Of a stretch of 64,000 bases of DNA, positions 49,783 to 58,447 are shown piece by piece. The DNA is from Streptomyces lincolnensis (lineage in GTDB: Bacteria > Actinomycetota > Actinomycetes > Streptomycetales > Streptomycetaceae): positions 4,960,001 to 5,024,000 of the forward strand of contig NZ_CP016438.1 in assembly GCF_001685355.1 (NCBI RefSeq), written 5' to 3'. The notes under the pieces are model-generated. The model had not been told where the DNA came from. It made no database searches and was given only the letters and a program-made list of their open reading frames with translations. Every line of letters begins with the position of its first letter. Position 1 is the first letter of the stretch. The position numbers and the translations under genes are program-made.

Positions 49783-50694
49783 CTACGCCGCGACCAGATA
49801 CGAGAACACGGACTCGAGGGACTCGTCGGACGGCGAGACCGTGAGCAGCCGGATGCCGTGGTCGCGGGCGACCTTCGGCAGCAGGGCGGTGAAGCGGCCG
49901 AAGTCGACGGCCTGGATGCGCAACGCGCCCTCGGCGAGGTCCACCTCGATGCCGGCCGTCGACGGGTCGGCGATCAGCGCGGCCGCGAGGGCGCGGTCGT
50001 CGCTGGAACGCACCAGGTAGCGGTGCGGGCGGTCGGTCATCAGGCGGCGGATGCGGCGGAAGTCGCCGCTGGCCGCGTGCCGTCCGGCGACGACGACCTC
50101 GATGTGGCGGGCGAGTTGCTCGACCTCTTCGAGGATGTGGGACGAGAACAGCACCGTGCGGCCCTCGTCGCCCATACGCCGGAGCAGGTCCATGAGCTGC
50201 ATGCGCTGGCGCGGGTCCATGCCGTTGAAGGGCTCGTCGAGCAGGAGCAGCGACGGGTCGTGGACGAGGGCGCTGGCCATCTTCACGCGCTGGCGCATGC
50301 CCTTGGAGTACGTCTGGATCTTGCGGTCCTGGGCGTACTCCATCTCGACCGTGGCCAGCGCCTGCTGGGCGGCCACGGCGCCCAGGCCGTGCAACTCGGC
50401 GTTGGCGACGACGAATTCGCGGCCGGTGAGGAAGTCGTACATCGCCTCGCGCTCGGGGACGATGCCGATGTGCTTGTAGATCGCCTCGTTGCGCCACACA
50501 GGCTGTCCGTCGAGGGTGACGGTGCCGGTGGAGGGGGCGAGGAAGCCGCCCATCATGTTGATGAGGGTGGACTTTCCGGCGCCGTTGGGGCCGAGGAGTC
50601 CGGTCACGCCGGGGCCGATCGTCATGGTGATGTCGTTGACGGCGACCACGTTGCCGAACCAGCGCGAGACGTGGTCGATGGTGAGCGTGGTCAC
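49783..50694 (-). CDS. ABC exporter ATP-binding protein B
   Basis: A 303-residue ABC ATPase. Walker A GPNGAGKST (about 40-48), Q-loop region in IGIVPEREAMYDFL, signature YSKGMRQRVKMA (about 138-149), Walker B LLLLDEPFNGMD (about 160-171), and switch His in VLFSSHILEEVEQ. The C-terminal 100 residues carry a DUF-like domain (RPHRYLVRSSDDRALA). It starts at a GTG overlapping the stop of permease A by 4 nt. Confidence 0.9.
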   Translation of the reverse strand: MTTLTIDHVSRWFGNVVAVNDITMTIGPGVTGLLGPNGAGKSTLINMMGGFLAPSTGTVTLDGQPVWRNEAIYKHIGIVPEREAMYDFLTGREFVVANAELHGLGAVAAQQALATVEMEYAQDRKIQTYSKGMRQRVKMASALVHDPSLLLLDEPFNGMDPRQRMQLMDLLRRMGDEGRTVLFSSHILEEVEQLARHIEVVVAGRHAASGDFRRIRRLMTDRPHRYLVRSSDDRALAAALIADPSTAGIEVDLAEGALRIQAVDFGRFTALLPKVARDHGIRLLTVSPSDESLESVFSYLVAA

Positions 50695-51599
50695 AGTCCG
50701 ACCTTTCGGTAGCGGCGCATCAGAAGGCCGTAGCAGGCGGCGATCAGGCCGAGGGTGACGAGGAGGTAGACCACGCCCTCCCCGTTCGTCGGTCCGACTC
50801 CGCCCGGGAATGCCGAGGTGGCGCCGAGGAACGCGGACTGGAGTCCGTCGATGAGCGTGATGGGCGAGAAGAGGCCCATCCAGGCGATGGAGCCGGCGGC
50901 GTCCTGCGCCTCGGCGATGGCCTGAAGGGTGGAGACGGCACCGTAGGAGATGGTCAGGACGGCGATCACGGCCGCGATGCCGAAGCCGCGGCGCGGGGTG
51001 ACCGAGGCGATGACCAGGCCGAGGCCGGCGAAGAGCAGGGAGAGCAGTGCCACGGACACGAGCCCCTGGCCGAAGCCCTTGGTCTGGTCGGCGAAGTCCA
51101 GCTTGGCCAGCAGGGCGCCCACATAGAGCACGACCAGCGGGGCCGCGGTGAGGATGAACAGCGCCGAGGCGAGGGCCGCGAACTTCGCGCGGACGTAGTC
51201 GGCCGTCTCGATCGGCCGCGAGAAGTACAGCGGAACGGTCTTGAAGCGCAGGTCGCGTGAGACGGACTGGGGTGCCTGCGAGGCGACGTACAGGCTGATG
51301 ACGGCCTGGAGGACGATCGCGTAGCGCGTGTAGTCCAGGGGCAGGTCCTTCGCCTTGGTGGCGACGGCGACGGCGACCATGATGGCCGCGGGCACGCACA
51401 TCACCACGAACAGCAGCATCGGCAGCACCTTGGACTTCACCGAGCGGCCGAGGCCGTAGGAGCCGCGCAGGGACTGCGAGTACAGCGAGCGCGTGGCGTA
51501 CGAGCGGCCGAGACGGGGGCCGTCGTAGGCGCGGTAGCCGATGTTGTGGATGCGGGTCTGGTCACCCGGGGTTGCCGCTACGGGGTGCTCAACCGCCAT
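50691..51599 (-). CDS. ABC-2-type exporter permease A
   Basis: A 302-residue permease. A cytoplasmic N-terminus of about 55 residues with IHNIGYRAYDGPRLGR is followed by about six helices (PMLLFVVMCVPAAIMVAVAVA, FILTAAPLVVLYVGALL, SVALLSLLFAGLGLVIASV and others). Motif RDLRFKTVPLYFSRPIETA near 114-132 corresponds to the ABC-2 consensus. Overlaps ATPase A by 11 nt. Confidence 0.85.
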   Translation of the reverse strand: MAVEHPVAATPGDQTRIHNIGYRAYDGPRLGRSYATRSLYSQSLRGSYGLGRSVKSKVLPMLLFVVMCVPAAIMVAVAVATKAKDLPLDYTRYAIVLQAVISLYVASQAPQSVSRDLRFKTVPLYFSRPIETADYVRAKFAALASALFILTAAPLVVLYVGALLAKLDFADQTKGFGQGLVSVALLSLLFAGLGLVIASVTPRRGFGIAAVIAVLTISYGAVSTLQAIAEAQDAAGSIAWMGLFSPITLIDGLQSAFLGATSAFPGGVGPTNGEGVVYLLVTLGLIAACYGLLMRRYRKVGL

Positions 51600-52611
51600 G
51601 GCCGACCGCCTCCTTCCGCTGTGTGTCCTGCTGGGCGTCGCTGTCCGTGAAGACCTCGGAGATGTGGTGCCTGCGCTGTTCCATGCGCACCAGGCCGAGG
51701 CCGAGGTCGGCGACCACGTCGCGCACCAGGTCGTAGGTCTCCTCGCCCTGCGCCGTGAGCAGCAGCACGTGGCCGGCGCCCGGCAGGCCTCCGCCGCCCT
51801 CCAGAAGGTCCACCCCGCGCGCGTGGAGCGCTTCTCGGACCGCTCGGGTGCCGTCGGGGTGCTCGTCGGTGTCGGTGACCTCGATCGCGAGGGTCGTCGT
51901 GGTCTGGGTGAAGTCGGTGGTGGAGCTGGAGCGCAGGAGCTTGCCGCCGTCGACGACGACGACGTGGTCGCAGGTGCGTTCCAGTTCGCCCAGCAGGTGG
52001 GAGGTGACCAGGACGGAGATGCCGAAGTCGGTGTAGATGCGGCGGATGAGGCCGAGCATCTCGTCGCGGCCGACCGGGTCGAGGCCGTTGGTCGGCTCGT
52101 CCAGGAAGACCAGCTGCGGGTCGTGGACGAGGGCCTGCGCGAGCTTCACGCGCTGCTTCATGCCGGTGGAGTAGCCGCCGATGGGACGGTAGCGCTCTTC
52201 GTACAGCCCGACATGGCGCAGGGTGTCCGCGGTGCGTTCACGGGCGGCGGTGGGCGGCAGGCCGGACATGCGGGCCATGTGCACGACGAACTCGGTGGCC
52301 GAGACGTCGGGCGGCAGACAGTCGTGTTCCGGCATGTAGCCGACCCGCTCGCGGATGTCACCGCCCTTGGTGGCGACATCGAGGCCGAGCACCTCGGCGC
52401 GGCCCTCGGTGGCGGGGGACAGACCCAGAAGGATCTTGATCAGTGTGGACTTGCCGGCTCCATTGGCTCCGACGAGTCCGGTCACACCGGGCCCGACGTC
52501 CACGGAGAGCCGGTCAAGCGCGGTCACCCGGGGGAACCGCTTGCTCAGGCTTTCGGTCGCGATCACAGTCACGTCGTCGACGGTAGTGACCTGCGCCACG
52601 CGGGTCGTCAC
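51589..52611 (-). CDS. ABC exporter ATP-binding protein A
   Basis: A 340-residue ABC ATPase. Walker A GANGAGKST (about 48-56), signature YSTGMKQRVKLA (about 145-156), Walker B LVFLDEPTNGLD (about 167-178) and switch His VTSHLLGELE. First gene of the operon. The GTG start at 52611 lacks a good ribosome-binding site and an in-frame GTG at 52572 is an alternative. The C-terminal part of about 110 residues includes HISEVFTDSD. The 218-bp spacer to the divergent M24 gene holds two perfect DnaA boxes. Confidence 0.9.
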   Translation of the reverse strand: MTTRVAQVTTVDDVTVIATESLSKRFPRVTALDRLSVDVGPGVTGLVGANGAGKSTLIKILLGLSPATEGRAEVLGLDVATKGGDIRERVGYMPEHDCLPPDVSATEFVVHMARMSGLPPTAARERTADTLRHVGLYEERYRPIGGYSTGMKQRVKLAQALVHDPQLVFLDEPTNGLDPVGRDEMLGLIRRIYTDFGISVLVTSHLLGELERTCDHVVVVDGGKLLRSSSTTDFTQTTTTLAIEVTDTDEHPDGTRAVREALHARGVDLLEGGGGLPGAGHVLLLTAQGEETYDLVRDVVADLGLGLVRMEQRRHHISEVFTDSDAQQDTQRKEAVGHGG

Positions 52612-52708
52612 CCCACAGAGCCGTCTTGGTATCAGCCTCCAGATGTACGGGGCCCTAGGGGAACCCCTGCCTGAGAGTTACCACGACCCCTGTTTCCCAC
52701 GGCCCCGG

Positions 52709-52733
52709 TTGTCCACAGGCCCGGTTGTCCACA
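52709..52733 (+). promoter_or_regulatory. two perfect DnaA boxes
   Basis: TTGTCCACA at 52709-52717 and 52725-52733, 16 bp apart in the same orientation, within the divergent spacer of the ABC operon and the M24 gene. Each is the Streptomyces consensus. Confidence 0.8.
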
Positions 52734-52829
52734 GCCCCGAACCCGCCCCTTGACGCCGCCTCCGACTACTGTCACATTCGCCAGTGTCACCTTACGGACG
52801 CGTACCGCAGTCGATGGAGACGGGGCGGC

Positions 52830-53672
52830 ATGACGACGGCAGTGAGCAGCGAACTCTCCGCTGAACTGGGCGGATTCAGGCGGGTCCAACAGCTCGCCTA
52901 CGCGTGCGCGGAAGCCGTCGCGGCACGGCTGGAGCCGGGCGTCACCGAGCGCGAGGCGGCGCGGATGCAGCGCGTGTGGCTGCGCGAGCGCGGGGTGAAG
53001 GACTGGTTCCATCTCCCCTTCGCCTGGTTCGGCGACCGCACGGCGTTCGTGAACTTCCGCGTACCGCTCCAGTTCTTCCCGACCGACCGCCGCCTTGAGC
53101 CGGGAATGCCGTTCATCCTGGACATGGCCCCGGTGTACGAGGGCTTCACGGCCGACATCGGCTACTCGGGCTCCCTCGGCATCAACCCGGTGCAGGACCG
53201 GCTGATGGCCGACCTGGAGGTGCACCGCGAGCTCATCCTGGACTCGGTTCGCGAGCGGCGCCCGCTGCGCGAGATCTACGAGGACGTGGACCGCCTCATG
53301 GTCCGCCAGGGATACGCCAACCGGCACCGCGCCTACCCCTTCGGCGTGATCGCGCACAAGGTCGACCGCGTCCGGGAACGCCGCTGGTCACCGCACCTCT
53401 TCGGCTTCGGGACCCAGTCCCTGAAGGGCCTGGCCGCCGACGCCCTGCACGGCCACCGCGAAGGCTGGTCCCCGCTGTGGTCGCGGTACCGCTTCTCCGA
53501 CCACCCGCCCCAGCCGGGGCTGTGGGCGGTCGAACCCCACCTGGGTTTCAGGGGTACGGGCGCGAAGTTCGAGGAGATCCTGGTCGTCACCGACTCCCGG
53601 GACCCCGAGCAGAGCGCCTTCTGGCTGGACGACGATCTGCCGCACGTGCGGCGCTGGGCGGAGGAGAAGTGA
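52830..53672 (+). CDS. M24-family metallopeptidase-like protein
   Basis: A 280-residue creatinase-fold protein. Possible metal ligands: Asp in FILDMAPVYEGFTADIGYSG (about 93-112, two Asp), His in GVIAHKVDRV (about 174), Glu in WAVEPHLGF (about 230) and Glu in AKFEEILVVTDSR (about 244). The spacing is shorter than in aminopeptidase P. The role may be peptidase or a non-peptidase hydrolase. ATG 52830 after GGAGACGGGG; an in-frame start at 52725 would precede the DnaA-box spacer. First gene of an operon ending in a MerR regulator. Confidence 0.82.
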   Translation: MTTAVSSELSAELGGFRRVQQLAYACAEAVAARLEPGVTEREAARMQRVWLRERGVKDWFHLPFAWFGDRTAFVNFRVPLQFFPTDRRLEPGMPFILDMAPVYEGFTADIGYSGSLGINPVQDRLMADLEVHRELILDSVRERRPLREIYEDVDRLMVRQGYANRHRAYPFGVIAHKVDRVRERRWSPHLFGFGTQSLKGLAADALHGHREGWSPLWSRYRFSDHPPQPGLWAVEPHLGFRGTGAKFEEILVVTDSRDPEQSAFWLDDDLPHVRRWAEEK

Positions 53673-55429
53673 CGGTGCTGAAAGGTGCGCGCGAGCGCCG
53701 GGTACGGACCGGCGGGATCGAGCTGTGCGTCGCCGAACTGGGCGACCCGTCGGCGCCGACGGTCGTCCTGGTGCACGGCTATCCGGACAGCAAGGAGGTG
53801 TGGTCCGAGGTCGCGCCCCGCCTCGCCGAACGCTTCCACGTCGTCCTCTACGACGTCCGCGGCCACGGCCGGTCCACGGCACCGCGGCCGCTGCGCGGCG
53901 GCTTCACCCTGGAGAAGCTGACGGACGACTTCCTGGCCGTCGCCGACGCGGTCAGCCCCCATCGGCCGGTGCACCTGGTGGGACACGACTGGGGCTCGGT
54001 CCAGGCCTGGGAGTTCGTCACCGTCCGGCGCACCGAGGGCCGCGTCGCCTCTTTCACCTCGATGTCCGGACCCTCCCTCGACCACCTCGGCCTCTGGATC
54101 GACACCCGCCTGCGGCGGCCCACCCCGCGCCGGGTCGCCCAACTCCTCGGCCAGGGCGCCCGGTCCTGGTACGTGTACGCCCTGCACACCCCCAAGCTGC
54201 CCGAACTGGCCTGGCGCGGCCCCCTCGGCAAACACTGGCCCCGCCTCCTGGAACGCGTCGAGAAGATCCCCGGCGGCACCTACCCGACCTCGTCCCTGCC
54301 CAAGGACGCGGCCCACGGGGCCTGGCTGTACCGCGACAATCTCCGCTCCCGACTGTGCCGCCCCCGCCGGGACGCCTACGCACACGCGCCCGTGCAGCTC
54401 ATCACGCCCCTGAACGACGCGTTTCTGTCCGAGAAGCTCTACGACGACCTGGACCGTTGGGTCCCGCAGCTGACCCGGCGCACGCTCCCGGCCAAGCACT
54501 GGATCCCCCGCACCCGGCCCGACCGACTGGCGGCCTGGATCACGGAGTTCGTGACCTCCGTCGAGGGTGGCCGGCCGGACGTGTCGACGGCCACCGGGAA
54601 GTACGCCGACTGGTTCGGCGGGCAGCTCGTCCTGGTCACCGGCGCCGGCAGCGGCATCGGCCGGGCCACCGCGTTCGCCTTCGCCGAGGCCGGGGCGCGC
54701 GTGGTGGCCGTCGACCGGGACGCGGAGGCCGCCGCCCGTACCGCCGAACTGTCCCGCCTGCTCGGCGCCCCGCAGAGCTGGGCCGAGACGGTCGACGTCT
54801 CCGACGAGCAGGCCATGGAGAAACTCGCGGCCAAGGTCGCCGCCGAGTACGGCGTGGTCGACGTCCTGGTGAACAACGCCGGCATCGGACTGGGCGGCTC
54901 CTTCTTCGACACCACCCCCGAGGACTGGAAGAAGGTCCTCGACGTCAACCTGTGGGGCGTGATCCACGGCTGCCGGCTCTTCGGCCGGCAGATGACCGAG
55001 CGCGGCCAGGGCGGCCACATCGTCAACACCGCGTCGGCGGCGGCCTATCAGCCCTCCAAGGCGCTGTCCGCCTACGGCACCTCCAAGGCGGCCGTGCTGA
55101 TGCTGAGCGAGTGCCTGCGCGCGGAGCTGGCCGGTCAGGGCATCGGGGTGAGCGCGATATGCCCCGGCTTCGTCAACACCAACATCACCTCCACCGCCCG
55201 CTTCGCCGGGGTCGACGCCGAGGAGGAGAAGCGCCGCCAGAAGCGGACCGCCCGGCTGTACGGGCTGCGGAACTACCCGCCGGAGAAGGTCGCGGACGCG
55301 ATCCTGCGGGCGGTCGTGCGCAACGAGGCCGTGGTCCCGGTGACACCCGAAGCCCGCGGTGCCCGCCTGCTGTCCCGCCTGGCGCCCGGCGCGCTACGGG
55401 CGATCGCACGGCTGGAGCCACCGCTGTGA
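53669..55429 (+). CDS. alpha/beta hydrolase - short-chain dehydrogenase fusion
   Basis: A 586-residue two-domain enzyme. The N-terminal alpha/beta hydrolase (about 20-300) has oxyanion-hole motif VHGYPDS and nucleophile motif VGHDWGS, where Asp is the nucleophile as in epoxide hydrolases and dehalogenases, and His in PAKHWIPR near 273. The C-terminal SDR (about 310-580) has the cofactor motif VTGAGSGIGRATA, NNAGIG, and catalytic YGTSK (about 472) with Ser in NTASAAAYQ. This fusion would oxidise or reduce what the hydrolase makes. GTG start overlaps the previous stop (4 nt). Confidence 0.88.
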   Translation: MTVLKGARERRVRTGGIELCVAELGDPSAPTVVLVHGYPDSKEVWSEVAPRLAERFHVVLYDVRGHGRSTAPRPLRGGFTLEKLTDDFLAVADAVSPHRPVHLVGHDWGSVQAWEFVTVRRTEGRVASFTSMSGPSLDHLGLWIDTRLRRPTPRRVAQLLGQGARSWYVYALHTPKLPELAWRGPLGKHWPRLLERVEKIPGGTYPTSSLPKDAAHGAWLYRDNLRSRLCRPRRDAYAHAPVQLITPLNDAFLSEKLYDDLDRWVPQLTRRTLPAKHWIPRTRPDRLAAWITEFVTSVEGGRPDVSTATGKYADWFGGQLVLVTGAGSGIGRATAFAFAEAGARVVAVDRDAEAAARTAELSRLLGAPQSWAETVDVSDEQAMEKLAAKVAAEYGVVDVLVNNAGIGLGGSFFDTTPEDWKKVLDVNLWGVIHGCRLFGRQMTERGQGGHIVNTASAAAYQPSKALSAYGTSKAAVLMLSECLRAELAGQGIGVSAICPGFVNTNITSTARFAGVDAEEEKRRQKRTARLYGLRNYPPEKVADAILRAVVRNEAVVPVTPEARGARLLSRLAPGALRAIARLEPPL

Positions 55430-56295
55430 GCCACCGGATCGCACCCCGCAGGGTGGCCTTCGACTGGTCGCGCACGCCTTTGCACTGGATCCCCGGCGAG
55501 CCGACCGCGACCCATGTCATCAACGTGCTGCATCTGCTGCTGCCCGCGGGGGAGCGGTGGTTCGTGAAGGTCTTCAAGGAAGCCCTCCCCCTGGTCCGCG
55601 ACCCCGAACTGCTCGCCGAGGTCAAGGGGTTCATGGGCCAGGAGGCCACCCACAGTGTCCAGCACACCCACGTCCTGGACCATCTGGCCGCCCAGCGACT
55701 CGACACCACGGACTTCACCCGATACGTCGACCTCCTCTTCGAACGACTCCTCGGCGAACGGCCGCCGCTCGGGGCTCCGATATCCCCGCGGGAGTGGCTG
55801 CGCTTCCGGCTCGCGGTCGTCGCGGCGATCGAACAGTTCACGGCGGTGCTCGGCGACTGGGTCCTGACCGCCGAGGGCCTGGACCGGGCCGAGGCCGACG
55901 AGGTCATGCTCGACCTGCTGCGCTGGCACGGAGCCGAGGAGGTCGAACACCGCGCGGTCGCCTTCGACATGTACCAGCACTGCGCCGGCACCGGCGCACC
56001 CCGATATGCCCGTCGCGTCGCCGGCATGGCCGTCACCGCCCCGGTGATGCTCGGCCTGTGGGTGTGGGGGACGGCATACCTGATACGCCACGACCCCCAG
56101 CTCGCGGGACGGGTGCGCTACTCGCTCGCCGAGCACGACAGAGCGATACGGAAGGGCCTCCTGCCCGCCTGGCGGGAGCTGGGGGCGGCGGTGCCGCGGT
56201 ATCTCCGCAGGTCGTACCACCCGTCCCGGGAAGGGTCGTTGAGCAGGGCCGTGGCGTATCTGAAGCGGTCACCGGCGGCGAGGGCGGCCACGTGA
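55426..56295 (+). CDS. predicted metal-dependent hydrolase (PF10118-like)
   Basis: A 289-residue protein with the signatures of this family: WIPGEPTATHVINVLHLLLPAGERWFVKVFKEA (about 20-52, quoted in part as HLLLPAGERWF), FMGQEATHSVQHTHVLDHL (about 67-85) and WHGAEEVEHRAVAFDMYQ (about 166-183). The Glu/His pairs (QEATH, EEVEH) are like a di-iron ferritin-type helix bundle. The reaction is unknown; I recall members beside SDR and steroid genes. GTG start overlaps the SDR stop (GTGA). Confidence 0.83.
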   Translation: MSHRIAPRRVAFDWSRTPLHWIPGEPTATHVINVLHLLLPAGERWFVKVFKEALPLVRDPELLAEVKGFMGQEATHSVQHTHVLDHLAAQRLDTTDFTRYVDLLFERLLGERPPLGAPISPREWLRFRLAVVAAIEQFTAVLGDWVLTAEGLDRAEADEVMLDLLRWHGAEEVEHRAVAFDMYQHCAGTGAPRYARRVAGMAVTAPVMLGLWVWGTAYLIRHDPQLAGRVRYSLAEHDRAIRKGLLPAWRELGAAVPRYLRRSYHPSREGSLSRAVAYLKRSPAARAAT

Positions 56296-57293
56296 GCGGG
56301 GCGGCGAAGGGCACCGGCCCCGTCCGCCCGGCCGAGGCGTCCGCGGGGCGTGTTCCGGCCGGTCCCCCCGCCTACCGGATAGAGGACCTGGCCCACTTCA
56401 GCGGCGCCACCGTCCGTACCATCCGCGCCTACCAGGACCGCGGCCTGCTCCCCCGCCCCGAACGCCGCGGCCGGGCCAACCTCTACTCCGGTGCCCATCT
56501 CGCGCGTCTGCACCAGATCGCCGGTCTGCTCGACCGCGGGTACACCCTGGCGTCCATCAAGGAGCTGCTGGAGGCGTGGGACGCGGGCCGCGGGCTGGGC
56601 GGGGTGCTCGGGCTGGTCGCCGAGGTCGACGGTCCGTGGACCGACGAGGAGGCGGTACGCATCTCGCGTGCCGAGCTGGAGGAGCGGTTCGGCGGCACCC
56701 CGGACGACGCGGCGGTCGCCGAGGCCGTGGAGCTGGGCGTACTGGAGCCGGTGCCCGGCGACGACGACTCCTTCATCGTACCGAGCCCCCAAGAGCTGGC
56801 CGTGGCCGTCGAGTTGCACGCCGCGGGGGTGCCGCTGTCCGCGATCTCGGGCCATCTGCGGGAGTTGAGGGGGCAGGTCGAGCACATCGCCGCGCGTTTC
56901 CTGGAGTTCACCACCGAGCACGTCTTCGCCCGCTACCTCGAAGGACCCCACCACCTGACCGACGCGGACGCGGCCGCGGCGGCCTCACTGGTACGACGGC
57001 TGCGGCCACTCGCGCAGCAGACGGTGGACGCCGAACTCGCACGGGCGATGCGGTTGTTGGCCGTACGGCAGCTGCGGCAGCACCTCGGGAGCGAGGAGCC
57101 CGCGCAGACCCGCCCGATGTCACGTTCCGTGTCCGTCTCCGAGGAGACAATGCGGGAGGTGGAGCGGTTGGTTGGGGCGGAGAGGGCGGCGGAGTTCATC
57201 GGGCTGGCGGCTGAACGGGAGGTGAGGGCAAGGGCGTTGGATGCGCTCACGTCAAATGCGGTGCCCCCTGACGATCTTGACGAAGAGGGCTGA
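56292..57293 (+). CDS. MerR-family transcriptional regulator
   Basis: A 333-residue MerR regulator. The DNA-binding part (about 27-95) reads YRIEDLAHFSGATVRTIRAY, then GLLPRPERRGRANLY and RLHQIAGLLDRGYTLASIKELL. The long C-terminal region of about 230 residues is larger than in metal-sensing MerR proteins and has no cysteine cluster, so it probably binds a hydrophobic ligand. It overlaps the preceding gene by 4 nt and is the last of a four-gene operon, so it is co-expressed with the enzymes it may control. No MerR-type dyad was identified upstream of the M24 gene. Confidence 0.88.
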   Translation: MSGAAKGTGPVRPAEASAGRVPAGPPAYRIEDLAHFSGATVRTIRAYQDRGLLPRPERRGRANLYSGAHLARLHQIAGLLDRGYTLASIKELLEAWDAGRGLGGVLGLVAEVDGPWTDEEAVRISRAELEERFGGTPDDAAVAEAVELGVLEPVPGDDDSFIVPSPQELAVAVELHAAGVPLSAISGHLRELRGQVEHIAARFLEFTTEHVFARYLEGPHHLTDADAAAAASLVRRLRPLAQQTVDAELARAMRLLAVRQLRQHLGSEEPAQTRPMSRSVSVSEETMREVERLVGAERAAEFIGLAAEREVRARALDALTSNAVPPDDLDEEG

Positions 57294-57305
57294 CATGTCG
57301 GGGAG

Positions 57306-57359
57306 TTGTCCACAGAACTGCCAAGTAGCCTGTGGATAACTACAGTTGGTTGTGGATCA
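57306..57359. promoter_or_regulatory. DnaA-box group upstream of kptA
   Basis: TTGTCCACA (57306-57314, plus), TGTGGATAA (57331-57339, perfect on minus) and TGTGGATCA (57351-57359, one mismatch on minus). All fall in the 122-bp gap between the MerR gene and kptA. Confidence 0.75.
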
Positions 57360-57415
57360 AACATCGACCGCAAAACAAAATGCGTGATGCGCGTCTCCCC
57401 CGTCATCCTGATCGG

Positions 57416-57964
57416 ATGGATGAAAGACGCACCGTGAAGGTGTCGAAGTACCTGTCCAAGCATCTGCGTCACCAGCCCGAGCGCATTGGGCTCCGCCTCG
57501 ACGAGGCCGGCTGGGTCGAGATCGACACGCTGATCGCCGCGGCCACCGCACACGGGTTCCGGTTCACCCGCGAGGAACTGGACCACGTCGTCGCCGCCAA
57601 CGACAAGCAGCGCTTCGCGGTCGACGGCAGCCGGATCCGGGCCAGCCAGGGCCACAGCGTCGAGGTGGACCTCGGACTGGCACCGGCGGCTCCGCCGCCG
57701 TACCTCTACCACGGGACCGTGGACCGCCACCTGGACGCGATCCGCGCCGAGGGCCTGCGGCCCATGAACCGGCACGACGTGCACCTCTCGCCCGACCGGG
57801 AGACGGCGACCCGCGTCGGCGCCCGCCGCGGCCGTCCGGTCGTGCTGTCCGTGGACACGGGCGCCATGCACCGCGACGGCCATGTCTTCCGCGTGAGCGC
57901 CAACGGGGTGTGGCTCACCAAGGCCGTGCCGCCCGGCTACCTGCGGTTTCCCGAGCGCCACTGA
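57416..57964 (+). CDS. kptA: RNA 2'-phosphotransferase (KptA/Tpt1)
   Basis: A 182-residue Tpt1/KptA enzyme. Conserved residues: VSKYLSKHLRHQPERIGL (about 7-24), ASQGHSVEVDL (about 76-86), YLYHGTVDRHLDAI (about 97-110) and MNRHDVHLSPDRETA (about 119-133). In eukaryotes it removes the splice-junction 2'-phosphate from tRNA using NAD; in bacteria, which lack such splicing, the physiological substrate is uncertain. The start is ambiguous: ATG 57416, or GTG 57434 to give VKVSKYL. It is preceded by three DnaA boxes. Confidence 0.88.
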   Translation: MDERRTVKVSKYLSKHLRHQPERIGLRLDEAGWVEIDTLIAAATAHGFRFTREELDHVVAANDKQRFAVDGSRIRASQGHSVEVDLGLAPAAPPPYLYHGTVDRHLDAIRAEGLRPMNRHDVHLSPDRETATRVGARRGRPVVLSVDTGAMHRDGHVFRVSANGVWLTKAVPPGYLRFPERH

Positions 57965-57989
57965 CCCTCGGTCCGCCATCATCAGTGGT

Positions 57990-58436
57990 ATGGACCACTT
58001 TCCCTCCACGGAGTCCGCCGTCACCGCCCTGCGCCTCCTCGCCGCCGAATACGGGCGCGAGATCGAGGTCACGCACGACATAGGCGCCGACCGGACCTCC
58101 CGCCGCACCTCCGCGGGCGTCGGCGTCACCACCGACCCGGACGGATCCCTGCCGCACGAGGCGTTCGTCGAGTTCGGCGGAGCGCCCCGGGTGAGCGTGC
58201 GGCTCTACCCGGACGACGACGCGCTGATCGAGGTCGAGGGCGTGGAGTGCCCCGACGTGGCGCGCGACGACGTACCCGCCTTCCTCCGCTCCGTCTTCGA
58301 CGACCTGGCCTACGTCAAGGGCCGTCGCTTCCCGCCGGGCTACTTCCTGATCGTGCCGCTGCCGGGCGACCGTACGCACAAGGAGTGGATGCCGGTGATC
58401 AACCTCAGTCCGTGGCTGAGCGGGCGCGCGCGATGA
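57990..58436 (+). CDS. conserved hypothetical protein
   Basis: A 148-residue protein with no motif I can name. It has an alpha-beta pattern, [22 protein letters not shown] at the N-terminus, a central [18 protein letters not shown] and a C-terminal [17 protein letters not shown]. The second half reads like an immunity or inhibitor-type alpha/beta fold, but that is only an impression. It follows kptA by 25 bp on the same strand and may be co-transcribed. Confidence 0.6.
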   Translation: MDHFPSTESAVTALRLLAAEYGREIEVTHDIGADRTSRRTSAGVGVTTDPDGSLPHEAFVEFGGAPRVSVRLYPDDDALIEVEGVECPDVARDDVPAFLRSVFDDLAYVKGRRFPPGYFLIVPLPGDRTHKEWMPVINLSPWLSGRAR

Positions 58437-58447
58437 CGGTCCGTGAC

